DNA of 25,286 bases, from contig JBHHZI010000031.1 of NCBI GenBank assembly GCA_046757965.1, positions 1-25,286 on the forward strand. The letters run 5' to 3'. Shown here piece by piece: positions 7,047 through 15,170 of this stretch. Made by a program: the position numbers and the translations under genes. Under the pieces are notes generated by a model, which worked only from the letters and a program-made list of their open reading frames with translations, was not told the DNA's origin and ran no database searches. This stretch comes from JBHHZI01 sp046757965 (GTDB taxonomy: Bacteria; Acidobacteriota; Polarisedimenticolia; SMYD01). Numbering within the stretch: the stretch's first letter is position 1; every line of letters starts with the position of its first letter.

Positions 7047-9558
7047 GGATGGTGTGGAATCCGTCGAGCCAGACGCGCTTCGGCTTGCTCGGCAGCTTGA
7101 TCTGGAACTCGTGGTTCGCCTTCAGCACCACCTGGTTGCGCACCACCGGGTTCTTCCCCCCGAGATCGTAGAACACCGGCATGAGCACCTGCTTGAAGTG
7201 GGCGGCATCGTCCTGCACGATTCTCCCGGTGAGGACATAGCCGCCGTCCTCGGCCTTCTTGACGTCATAGGAGAAGCGAAAGGTCGGCTCGCCGTTCAGA
7301 TAGAACCACTGGTCGAAGAACCAGTCCATCGAGCCTCCGACCACGGCCTCGACATCCTTCATGAGCATGCGCGTGGTCGCCATCTGGCCATCATGTTCCT
7401 TCAGGAACCGCTGCATCGCCTCGACATACTTGTCATGTCCTATGGTCATGCGCAGCATGTGCACGACGTACGCCCCCTTGTTGTAGATGAGGTTCGTGCG
7501 TGCCTTGCCGGCGACCAGCGCGGTCTTGTGGCGCACCAGATTCGCGGCGGCAATGGGAAAACCGAACTCGTCACCGTCCTTCGCGCCGTCACGCCAGCGG
7601 TTGAGCTTGTCCTGGAACTTCTTGTCGCCGTCGATCTGCATGGCATACAGCCCCGCCGCGTACTCGGTGAAGGCCTCGGAGAGCCACTGGTCCTCATCCC
7701 GGGCCCAGACCACCCGGTGCCCCCACCACTGGTGCCCCAGCTCATGGGCGAAGAAATCGTGGTAGTAGGGCGAGCGTAGATTGCCCTCGCGGCCCGCACC
7801 CTGCCCGCTACCCTGATTGAAACGCGTCAGAAGCTCCGCCACCTTGCCGGTGGGCAGGAAGGCATCGCCGGTCAGAAACAGGATGCCGGGTGGCGCCTGT
7901 CCGAAGCCGATGAACGGCGCCATCTGGGTGATGTCCAGTCGATCATAGGGAAACGGACCGTAGAGCGTCTCGAACAGCTTCATGATGGTCTTCGACTCCT
8001 CCAGGATGGATTTCGTCTTGGTCGTGCCGCGAAAATCCCCCAGAGGATTGGCGTAGACCCCGATGGTGACCGGCTTTCCTGTGAGGCGCTCGTAGGTGCC
8101 CTCCTTCGACTGGAAGCGCCCGAAGATCAGACTCGGAAAGACGATGGGCGTCTTGCTGGCCCAGTGCGTGACGTTGGCGCCACCCTCCTCTCGACTGTCC
8201 AGGAGGTCCCCGGAGGCGATGGCGGTCAGCGGCTTCTTCACCCGGATGGTCCAGTCGGTGGTGTACCGGCCGCCGAGATATCCGTGGCGCGGGAACCAGT
8301 CGAACGTGTTGACGATCGTCCAGCTCTGCCGGCTGACCTGGGTGAGGATCTCCTCGGCCGCCTTGAAGCGCAGCGCCGTCGCCTCGCCCGGTGCCGCGGG
8401 TCGGCGAAGTCGCACCAGCACGACGTCCCGCGTGTGGAGGAAAGGAAGCTCGTTGCCCTCGGCGTCGGTCACTGACTCGAGGTGAACCGGGTGCCCCTTC
8501 TGATCGTTCCACCAGTACGGTGGCAGGTTGTTGATGAAGTTGAACGGCACCAGGGCCAGGGGTTGAGCCCGCGGCGTGAAGGTGATCTTGGCGTCGATGC
8601 GGATGGCGTCGGTCGATTGCAGGTCGATGTCCATCGTCACGTCGTTGACGTCGAGCAGTGCCTTGGTATCCGCCTCCACATCGCCGTCCCAGTGGCCGCC
8701 CTTGTCATACTCGGCGGCGCGGTCGTAACCGGTCCAGGTGAGGCCGTCCTGCTGGATCCCCGAGACCGTCTCGTGAGTGCCGATCCAGACCTCCTGCGGC
8801 CTGCCGCCGAACTCGGCGTAGGTGAGCCATCGAGGACCGAGATCGAACTCCGCGATGAAGAAAGCGTACTCATCGATGCCGTTCTCCACCTGGATGAAGA
8901 AATCGTTCTCGAGATTGATCATCTCCATCTCGTCAGGCGGGACGTTGGCAAAATTCAACGTCCGCGCGGCGAACTTCTTCGCCGCGGCTGCCGCTCCCTC
9001 CCCGCCGCCATCCTGCATGAGCGGTTCGATCGTCTCCTCCAGACCGTCGGAGAACCGGAGCCAGACATCGTGGACCTTCGCCGCGAACACATCGAAATTC
9101 TTCTCCCCGGGGCCCGGCCGCACGATCACCTTCGACGAGATCGACCCGGGAAACGACACCCCTTGATTCTTTCCCGACAGGGTCGCCCGCAGCATCTGAC
9201 GTCCGGCCAGCCCGTGGGCCGTCATGGTGACGGTGGCATCCCCGACGAAGTACGCCCCGGTGATGCGGTCGAGGAAGGGCTGTGCCAGCCAGATGCGGCC
9301 GGACTCGAGGACCAGCGTCATGCCCTCCCGCTTGATCGTCATCTGGCTCACCGGCGCCGACCTCGAGGTGTCGAGTTCCACCTGCCGGAACTGCCAGAAG
9401 GCACTGGTCAGATCCTTGTCGGGCGCGGCAACCGCAGGATCCGGCACCAACGCGAGCAGACAGAAGGCGAGAGTGGCGAGGATGGCCGCGGGTGCCAAGC
9501 CAGAGCGCCGGACAAGAAGCGACCGATCATCGAGAGACGGGCTGAACCAGATCGACAT
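7024..9558 (-). CDS. Secreted M1-family zinc metallopeptidase (aminopeptidase N-like), GAMEN motif degenerate
   Basis: A large exported gluzincin of 844 residues. The N-terminus has a hydrophobic signal segment (about residues 20-43, ending PAVAA). The zinc site is HELGH at 605-609 with E628 in WLSEAFTEY, the HExxH-x18-E spacing of family M1. A later KGAYVVHML segment fits the M1 catalytic tyrosine region. Where M1 exopeptidases carry GAMEN, this protein reads GFGQA (551-555), so the Glu that binds the substrate amino terminus appears replaced by Gln; strict aminopeptidase activity is doubtful. The start was placed at the ATG with a strong GAGGGGAG 6-7 nt before it, 48 nt inside the longest frame. 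It is the first gene of the minus-strand operon, behind a good promoter at 9605-9634. Confidence 0.9.
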   Translation of the reverse strand: MSIWFSPSLDDRSLLVRRSGLAPAAILATLAFCLLALVPDPAVAAPDKDLTSAFWQFRQVELDTSRSAPVSQMTIKREGMTLVLESGRIWLAQPFLDRITGAYFVGDATVTMTAHGLAGRQMLRATLSGKNQGVSFPGSISSKVIVRPGPGEKNFDVFAAKVHDVWLRFSDGLEETIEPLMQDGGGEGAAAAAKKFAARTLNFANVPPDEMEMINLENDFFIQVENGIDEYAFFIAEFDLGPRWLTYAEFGGRPQEVWIGTHETVSGIQQDGLTWTGYDRAAEYDKGGHWDGDVEADTKALLDVNDVTMDIDLQSTDAIRIDAKITFTPRAQPLALVPFNFINNLPPYWWNDQKGHPVHLESVTDAEGNELPFLHTRDVVLVRLRRPAAPGEATALRFKAAEEILTQVSRQSWTIVNTFDWFPRHGYLGGRYTTDWTIRVKKPLTAIASGDLLDSREEGGANVTHWASKTPIVFPSLIFGRFQSKEGTYERLTGKPVTIGVYANPLGDFRGTTKTKSILEESKTIMKLFETLYGPFPYDRLDITQMAPFIGFGQAPPGILFLTGDAFLPTGKVAELLTRFNQGSGQGAGREGNLRSPYYHDFFAHELGHQWWGHRVVWARDEDQWLSEAFTEYAAGLYAMQIDGDKKFQDKLNRWRDGAKDGDEFGFPIAAANLVRHKTALVAGKARTNLIYNKGAYVVHMLRMTIGHDKYVEAMQRFLKEHDGQMATTRMLMKDVEAVVGGSMDWFFDQWFYLNGEPTFRFSYDVKKAEDGGYVLTGRIVQDDAAHFKQVLMPVFYDLGGKNPVVRNQVVLKANHEFQIKLPSKPKRVWLDGFHTILGTIIKE

Positions 9559-9604
9559 GGCACTCCCCTCATGGGTTGAACGGGATTGATCCGACAGAAA
9601 CAGC

Positions 9605-9634
9605 ATTCTACCGGCACCGGACCGGCGGGTTCAA
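9605..9634 (-). promoter_or_regulatory. Promoter for the M1 peptidase / queuosine operon
   Basis: On the minus strand TTGAAC (complement of 9629-9634), an 18-bp spacer and TAGAAT (complement of 9605-9610) form a sigma70-like promoter. Transcription would begin near 9598, about 40 nt before the start codon, leaving room for the GAGGGGAG ribosome binding site. Confidence 0.5.
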
Positions 9635-9693
9635 CCAACCAGAATGCAGGCGATGTTCCCTGCGATCGACGTCCCGGCCGGCCCGCGACACCG

Positions 9694-9723
9694 TTGACCG
9701 GACACGCATGCCGACAGTACGGT
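9694..9723 (+). promoter_or_regulatory. Possible promoter for the large lipoprotein, predicting a leaderless mRNA
   Basis: TTGACC (9694-9699), 18 bp, TACGGT (9718-9723). The -35 is 5 of 6 but the -10 only 3 of 6. If real, transcription would start at about 9730, the ATG itself, which would explain why that ATG has no ribosome binding site. Confidence 0.3.
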
Positions 9724-9729
9724 GAACCG

Positions 9730-10896
9730 ATGACAGTCAGGACTCGACTCGCGATGAAGGCCGCCCTCTGCGCCGGGGTGCTGTCGCTGGCCGCGGGAGT
9801 CCTCGCCTGTGATGCCACCCCGTCCTCGCCGGCGTCATCCCGCTCCAGGGCACCTGATGGCGACGAACTTGCCGAGCAGCCTGCCTCCGTCACCCGGCGC
9901 CAGCCTGGCCCCGGCGGGATCGCGGCAACACCGTCGGCCGACCCGATGGTGCCCGGGAATGAGGATCAGCTCCTCCCGCTGCTGCGTCCCGGGAGGGTCC
10001 TTCACTTCCGCGGGCGGAGCAGCCTGGATGCCTCCCAACCCGCCGGCCCTCTGCGTCCATCGGTCGGCAACGTCTTCTCGACCATCCGGTGGCTGGGCAC
10101 CGAGCCGGACGGCCGGTGGCTCCTGGCGCGTGAGTCGTTCCCGTACTCGGCGGCCAGCCGGACGGCCGCCGGGCTCTCGGCCCCGAGCGAGCGCCGGCGC
10201 GAAACCCTGCGCGTCGACCCGGCGATCTTCCTGGTGGAGCGGGTCTCGACGACGGTCGAACCCCGGCGGAGTCGGAACCGATGGGGACCGCCGGCTCCTC
10301 TGGTGTTCACCAGCGACGGATTCGGATTGAATCTCCCGGCCCGCCGCCAGATCGGGTTGCACACTCTCACCGTGCCACGCACCCTGTTTCGAACCCTGGC
10401 TGCCGGGGAGGAGATCACCCGATCGTTCGATTTCTTTCTCGTGATCGCAGACCCCCGACGGGATCGCACCATCGTCCCGGCGGCCGGCGATCGAGTGCCT
10501 CCCGGCGCGGAGCGTCACGTCGCCGGACGGATGCTCCTGCGTCCTCTGGGCCGGGAGCCGTTCCGGACCGACCGCCGCTTCTCGTCGCCTCCGCCGGTTC
10601 CGGACAGAAACAGCCCGCCACCTGTGGGCAGACCGGATGAGCGGGTCAGCCTGCCGGCGCTGCGGATCCGGGTGGAGGTCGACCTGACGATCGAACCCGC
10701 GGACGGGCGTCGGGGAACCCGCCGTAAACGGCAGGATCGTCTCATCTGGACGGTTCTGGACGTGGAATCCGAACCGTGGATGCTCTCGTGGGAGGGTCTG
10801 GTGCGGACATGGGCGGGCGATCCATCCGATCCGGACCTGCGCGAGGCCTCCTTTTCACAGGAACTGTCCCGCATCGAGGACACGGTCCAGCCTTGA
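9730..10896 (+). CDS. Hypothetical exported protein, probable lipoprotein
   Basis: A 388-residue protein of unknown function. The N-terminus is basic then hydrophobic and ends VLAC (Cys 27), a slightly atypical lipobox, so it is probably a lipoprotein. A low-complexity Ser/Pro/Arg linker follows (about 28-75), then a globular part with beta-rich stretches such as GRVLHFRGRS, RWLLARESFPY, DPAIFLVERVS and RIRVEVDLTIEP, interrupted by a Pro-rich segment (SPPPVPDRNSPPPVG). The C-terminus WTVLDVESEPWMLSWEGL is distinctive but unknown to me. The start at 9730 was chosen because it directly precedes the signal sequence; longer frames upstream have no signal. It is divergent from the M1 peptidase with a shared 171-bp upstream region. 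Confidence 0.65.
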   Translation: MTVRTRLAMKAALCAGVLSLAAGVLACDATPSSPASSRSRAPDGDELAEQPASVTRRQPGPGGIAATPSADPMVPGNEDQLLPLLRPGRVLHFRGRSSLDASQPAGPLRPSVGNVFSTIRWLGTEPDGRWLLARESFPYSAASRTAAGLSAPSERRRETLRVDPAIFLVERVSTTVEPRRSRNRWGPPAPLVFTSDGFGLNLPARRQIGLHTLTVPRTLFRTLAAGEEITRSFDFFLVIADPRRDRTIVPAAGDRVPPGAERHVAGRMLLRPLGREPFRTDRRFSSPPPVPDRNSPPPVGRPDERVSLPALRIRVEVDLTIEPADGRRGTRRKRQDRLIWTVLDVESEPWMLSWEGLVRTWAGDPSDPDLREASFSQELSRIEDTVQP

Positions 10897-10921
10897 CGGG
10901 TGCCAGACCCCACCGTAGACT
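10893..10921 (+). promoter_or_regulatory. Promoter for the exported Cys-motif protein
   Basis: TTGACG (10893-10898), a 17-bp spacer and TAGACT (10916-10921). The -35 hexamer contains the stop codon of the preceding gene (TTGACG includes its TGA). Predicted start near 10928, giving a leader of about 55 nt that ends in the GAAGGAG ribosome binding site. Confidence 0.5.
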
Positions 10922-10982
10922 TCTGAGGAACCGACAGCACCACGTCACCGCCGCTCCGACTCCCCCTCGAAGGAGTGTTTTC

Positions 10983-11594
10983 ATGCGATTCAGGACCCAC
11001 ATCGGCCGTGCCAGCTGGGTGGCCGTCATGGCCTTCTGTCTGGTCGGCGGCGCTCTCATCGCCTCCCCGCAGCAGAAGAAGGACAGCGAACCCGCCGAGG
11101 GAAAGAAGTCCACCCCGGCGGCGGAAAAACAGGCGCCCCCGGCCGGCGAGCCGTCCCGTCCGGACGCCACCCCGACAGGCAACGCCGACGGCGCCAAGGC
11201 CCCGAAACCGGGCAAGGCCACGAAGAAGGATGGCGAGCAGGCCACGCCGCCTGCCGACGAGCCGTATCTCAACACGGCGGCCACCGCGGCGGGCATTCTC
11301 CGGTCCAAGGGCGAGGTGATTTCGCAGAAAGGCGACCTCAAGATCGCGGTCGACAACAATTTCTTCACCGAGTTTCCCGGGTTCGACCTCTCCCATCTGT
11401 CGGAGAATCAGCACGAGGCGCTGGTCAAGAAGGCCAACAGCGTGTACTGCACGTGCGGCTGCCGGGGCGACACGGTGGCGCGCTGCGTGACCCTGGATGC
11501 CTCGTGCCAGGTCGCCCGGAAGATGCTGCAGAAGATGCTTGACGACGTCGCAGCCTCCACCCCGTCGGCACCGGCCCCTCCCAAGTCCGACTGA
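10983..11594 (+). CDS. Exported protein with C-terminal CxCGC cysteine motif
   Basis: A 203-residue protein with a signal peptide or N-terminal anchor (residues 11-27, ending GGALIA), a long charged, Lys/Pro/Ala-rich low-complexity linker (about 28-95), and a folded C-terminal domain. That domain carries five cysteines: C156, C158 and C160 in YCTCGC, then C168 and C175. The pattern resembles the short PCYCGC-type domains of some envelope lipoproteins, which may bind metal or act in thiol chemistry, but I cannot assign a function. The start is secure: a perfect GAAGGAG lies 7 nt before the ATG, and a longer in-frame extension to 10776 only overlaps the previous gene. Confidence 0.72.
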   Translation: MRFRTHIGRASWVAVMAFCLVGGALIASPQQKKDSEPAEGKKSTPAAEKQAPPAGEPSRPDATPTGNADGAKAPKPGKATKKDGEQATPPADEPYLNTAATAAGILRSKGEVISQKGDLKIAVDNNFFTEFPGFDLSHLSENQHEALVKKANSVYCTCGCRGDTVARCVTLDASCQVARKMLQKMLDDVAASTPSAPAPPKSD

Positions 11595-11664
11595 CCCGGG
11601 TCTCCCCTTCTCCGCCTCCATTCCCCGGCGAGGTGCGCCACGCTCCCGATCCGGCCATGCTCCG

Positions 11665-11673
11665 TGTTAGGAT
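11665..11673 (+). promoter_or_regulatory. Extended -10 element before the EF-G-like gene
   Basis: TGTTAGGAT fits an extended -10 (TG, one base, then TAGGAT). No -35 hexamer is visible at the right distance. It would give a leader of about 30 nt containing the GGGGGAG ribosome binding site (11697-11703). Confidence 0.35.
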
Positions 11674-11709
11674 GACACTCTTCACGACAGCATGACGGGG
11701 GAGTGAGCC

Positions 11710-13797
11710 ATGAAGGTTTTCGACACAGCCGACATCCGGAACGTCGGATTCATCGGCCACGGGGATAGCGGCAAGACCACTCTGATCTCATCACTGCTCA
11801 ACGCAAGCGGCGCCGTGAAGCGACTCGGCTCCGTGGACGAGGGCACGGCTGTCACCGACTTCGACCCCGAGGAGATCGAGCGCAAGATCTCCCTGGCCAC
11901 AGCCCTCGCCCACTGCGAATGGGCCGGCAAGCGCATCAACCTGATCGACACACCGGGCGATTCGGCCTTCGTCCACGAGGCCAGTGGCGCGCTGAAGGTC
12001 TCGGACGTGGCCCTCTCTGTGGTCTGCGGCGTGGCGGGCGTGGAGGTGCAGACCGAGAAGACGTGGCGATTCGCCTCCGACCACCGCACTGTCCACGCCA
12101 TCGTGGTGAACAAGCTCGACCGCGAACGGGCAGACTTCGACCGCACCGTCGCGTCTCTTCAGACGTCGTTCGGACGCGAGGTCGTTCCGGTGCAGTTGCC
12201 GATCGGCAAGGAGGCGGCGTTCCGTGGCGTCGTCGACCTGGTGTCGATGAAGGCGTACACCTATGCGGCTGACGGATCCGGCAACGGGAGCGAAGGCGAC
12301 ATTCCTGCCGACCTCGAGGAGGCGGCCACTGGCGCCCGGCAATCGCTGGTCGAGCTGGTCGCGGAGTCCAACGACTCCCTGCTCGAGAAGTTCTTCGAGG
12401 AGGGCGAACTCGGCCAGGACGATCTGGTCTCCGGCCTGCGCAGTGCCATCCAGCGCGGCAAGATCATCCCGGCACTTGCCGTTGCCGGTCTGACGGGAGT
12501 CGGTGTGGACCGCGTGGCCACGACCATCGTCACGTTGTTCCCGTCGCCTGACCAGCGCGCGCCGTTCGCCGGCAAGAACCCGACCACCCAGGAGACCGGC
12601 ACCCGGGGCGCCGGCGACGACGAGCCGTTGTGCCTGTTCGTGTTCAAGACGATGGCCGACCCGTTCGCCGGCCGCATCTCCCTGTTCCGCGTCATCTCCG
12701 GGACGGCCACCAACGATGCCATCGTGCACAATTTCACCCACGACTCCACCGAGAAGCTGAGTAACCTGTCCATCGTCCAGGGCAAGGATCTCGAGAAGGT
12801 GGCCGAGCTCAGGGCCGGTGACCTCGGGGCCATCGCGAAGCTGAAATCCACCACGACCGGCGACACCCTCGGCGCCGCCGAGAGTCCGTTCGCGGTGGAC
12901 CCGGTGGCGCTCGCCGAGGGTGTGATCTCCTTCGCCATCACGCCGAAGTCGAGGGGCGACGAGGACAAGCTCAGCAACGTCCTCGCCCGTCTCGTCGAGG
13001 AAGACCCGGGCCTGCACACCAGTCGCGACCCCCAGACCCACGAGTTCCTGCTCTCCGGAAGCGGACAGAAACACGTCGAGGTCACTCTCGCCAAGATGAA
13101 GCACAAGTTCGGCGTGGACTGCGAGCTGCATCCACCCAAGGTTCCGTACCGCGAGACCATCAAGAAGCGCGCCGAGGCCGGCGCCCGGCACAAGAAACAG
13201 ACAGGCGGCCATGGTCAGTTCGCCGAGTGCAAGATCGCCGTCGAGCCCCTGGAGAAGGGCAGCGGCTACGAGTTCGTCGACAAGATCTTCGGCGGTTCCA
13301 TCAGCCAGGGCTATCGTCCGGCGGTGGACAAGGGCATCCGTGAGGCGGCAGCGAAGGGGTACGTGGCCGGGTATCCGATGAGCGACTTTCGCGTCACGCT
13401 GCTCGACGGCAAGGAACACCCCGTGGACTCGTCCGAGATGGCGTTCAAGATCGCCGCCTCCATGGCCTTCAAGGAGTGCATGCAGCACGCCAGGCCGACA
13501 CTGCTCGAGCCGATCATGAGCGTCGAGATCGAGACCACCGAGGAATTCATGGGCGACATCATGGGCGACCTCAACTCCCGCCGGGGTCGCGTTCAGGGCA
13601 TGGACACCGTCGGCAACGGCCAGGTCATCCGCGCCCAGGTTCCCATGGCCGAGATCCTGACCTACGCCCAGACGCTCAAGTCGATCACCGGCGGCCGGGG
13701 CTCGTTCCACCTCAGCCTCTCCCATTACGAGGAGGTCCCCGCCGAGACCCAGAAGAAGCTGATCGCCCAGCGGCAGGCGGCCGATGCCGCCAGCTGA
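11710..13797 (+). CDS. Elongation factor G-like GTPase (EF-G paralog, FusA2 type)
   Basis: A 695-residue translational GTPase with all five EF-G domains. G-domain motifs: P-loop GHGDSGKT (16-23), DTPGDSAF (G3), VNKLDRERADF (G4). The switch I region reads TDFDPEEIERKISL rather than the canonical ERGITI of EF-G, which marks the EF-G-like paralog branch. Domain IV/V segments include HKKQTGGHGQFAECKI, GYPMSDFRVTLLDGKEHPVDSS and EPIMSVEIETTEEFMGDIMGDLNSRRG (given here only as landmarks). There are no rps12, rps7 or tuf genes nearby, again unlike the main fusA. The role may be an accessory translocation or ribosome function; family members are little characterised. GGGGGAG lies 6 nt before the ATG. 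The stop overlaps asnS by 14 nt. Confidence 0.9.
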   Translation: MKVFDTADIRNVGFIGHGDSGKTTLISSLLNASGAVKRLGSVDEGTAVTDFDPEEIERKISLATALAHCEWAGKRINLIDTPGDSAFVHEASGALKVSDVALSVVCGVAGVEVQTEKTWRFASDHRTVHAIVVNKLDRERADFDRTVASLQTSFGREVVPVQLPIGKEAAFRGVVDLVSMKAYTYAADGSGNGSEGDIPADLEEAATGARQSLVELVAESNDSLLEKFFEEGELGQDDLVSGLRSAIQRGKIIPALAVAGLTGVGVDRVATTIVTLFPSPDQRAPFAGKNPTTQETGTRGAGDDEPLCLFVFKTMADPFAGRISLFRVISGTATNDAIVHNFTHDSTEKLSNLSIVQGKDLEKVAELRAGDLGAIAKLKSTTTGDTLGAAESPFAVDPVALAEGVISFAITPKSRGDEDKLSNVLARLVEEDPGLHTSRDPQTHEFLLSGSGQKHVEVTLAKMKHKFGVDCELHPPKVPYRETIKKRAEAGARHKKQTGGHGQFAECKIAVEPLEKGSGYEFVDKIFGGSISQGYRPAVDKGIREAAAKGYVAGYPMSDFRVTLLDGKEHPVDSSEMAFKIAASMAFKECMQHARPTLLEPIMSVEIETTEEFMGDIMGDLNSRRGRVQGMDTVGNGQVIRAQVPMAEILTYAQTLKSITGGRGSFHLSLSHYEEVPAETQKKLIAQRQAADAAS

Positions 13798-15121
13798 ACC
13801 GCTCACCGGCTCCCGCCCGTGGGTGTGGATCGAGGACGTCGGAAGGCACGTCGGCGAGACCATCCGGGTGCGCGGCTGGGTCTACCACAGGCGATCGTCA
13901 GGCAAGATCCGCTTCGTGGTGCTGCGAGACGGGACCGGCTATCTCCAGGGTGTTGCCGCCGTCAAGGACGTGACGGCGGCCGCGTGGGAGGTCCTGGAGT
14001 CTCTCACCCAGGAAGCCTCGGTCGAGATCACCGGCAGCGTCCGGGAGGATGCCCGGTCGAGCGGCGGTGTCGAGCTCGGCATCGAGGACGTGCGCCTCAT
14101 CAGCGCCGCTGCGGACTACCCGATCCAGCCGAAGGAACACGGGGTGGAGTTTCTGCTCGACCACCGGCACCTGTGGCTGCGCTCGAAGCGGCAACATGCG
14201 GTCATCCGTGTGCGCAGTGAGGTCGCCCGGGCCTGTCGTGACTACTTCTTCGAGCGGGGGTACACGCTCATCGATTCGCCCATCCTGACCCCGGCGGCAT
14301 GTGAAGGCACGACCACGCTGTTCGCCACCGATTACTTCGGCGAGCCGGCCTTCCTGACTCAGTCCGGACAGCTCTACCTCGAGCCCGCCTGCATGGCCTT
14401 CGGCAAGGTCTTCTGTTTTGGCCCGACGTTCCGCGCCGAGAAGTCCAAGACCCGCCGTCATCTCACCGAGTTCTGGATGATCGAGCCCGAGGTGGCGTTT
14501 CTGGATCTGGACGGCCTTCTCGACCTGGCCGAGGACTTCGTCTCCACGGTGATCGGCCGCGTCATCGAGACCCGGCGGGACGAACTCGACATCCTGGAAC
14601 GGGACATCAGCAAGCTCGAGGCGATCACCCCACCGTTTCCGCGCCTGCGCTACAGCGAGGCCGCACAGATCCTGGCGAAGAAGGCCGCCGACAATCCGGA
14701 GCTGGCTCTCGAACCCGGTGACGACTTCGGTGCGCCGCACGAGAGCGCCCTGGTGGAGGGGCTCGACCGCCCCCTGCTGGTCACGCACTACCCGGCGCGG
14801 GTGAAGGCCTTCTACATGCAGCCTGACGAGCAGGACCCGACGCTGGCCCGGTGCGTCGACATGCTGGCGCCGGAAGGCTACGGGGAGATCATCGGAGGAA
14901 GCCAGCGGATTCACGATCCCGAACTCCTGCTGGCACGCATCCGCGAGCACGAACTCCCCGAGAAGGCGTTCAGCTGGTACCTCGACATTCGCCGCTTCGG
15001 GACCGTGCCCCACTCGGGGTTCGGCCTGGGACTGGAGCGCCTGGTCACGTGGATCACCGGCATTCACCATCTGAGAGAGACCATCCCATACCCCCGCATG
15101 ATCCACCGGCTGTTCCCGTGA
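13784..15121 (+). CDS. asnS: Asparaginyl-tRNA synthetase
   Basis: A class IIb synthetase that charges tRNA-Asn. The N-terminal OB fold (about residues 15-115) contains IRVRGWVYHRRSSGK and FVVLRDGTGYLQ. The catalytic domain has motif 2 FGPTFRAEKSKTRRHLTEFW, where HLTEFWMIEPE is typical of AsnRS, and motif 3 GFGLGLERLVTWITG. EGYGEIIGGSQR also fits. Length 445 is in the family range. It starts 14 nt inside the end of the EF-G-like gene, so the two are translationally coupled. Having AsnRS means direct Asn-tRNA synthesis is possible; whether GatCAB is also present cannot be seen. Confidence 0.95.
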   Translation: MPPAEPLTGSRPWVWIEDVGRHVGETIRVRGWVYHRRSSGKIRFVVLRDGTGYLQGVAAVKDVTAAAWEVLESLTQEASVEITGSVREDARSSGGVELGIEDVRLISAAADYPIQPKEHGVEFLLDHRHLWLRSKRQHAVIRVRSEVARACRDYFFERGYTLIDSPILTPAACEGTTTLFATDYFGEPAFLTQSGQLYLEPACMAFGKVFCFGPTFRAEKSKTRRHLTEFWMIEPEVAFLDLDGLLDLAEDFVSTVIGRVIETRRDELDILERDISKLEAITPPFPRLRYSEAAQILAKKAADNPELALEPGDDFGAPHESALVEGLDRPLLVTHYPARVKAFYMQPDEQDPTLARCVDMLAPEGYGEIIGGSQRIHDPELLLARIREHELPEKAFSWYLDIRRFGTVPHSGFGLGLERLVTWITGIHHLRETIPYPRMIHRLFP

Positions 15122-15170
15122 TCCCGCCGGGTCCCGCCGGGTCGCACGCTCCTGCTCGTCGGTGCCGGCC

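Noticed and set aside
11791..13863. 690-codon minus-strand frame opposite the EF-G-like gene
   Set aside because: Antisense shadow of a secure GTPase gene; Leu/Val/Gly/Arg-rich without motifs.
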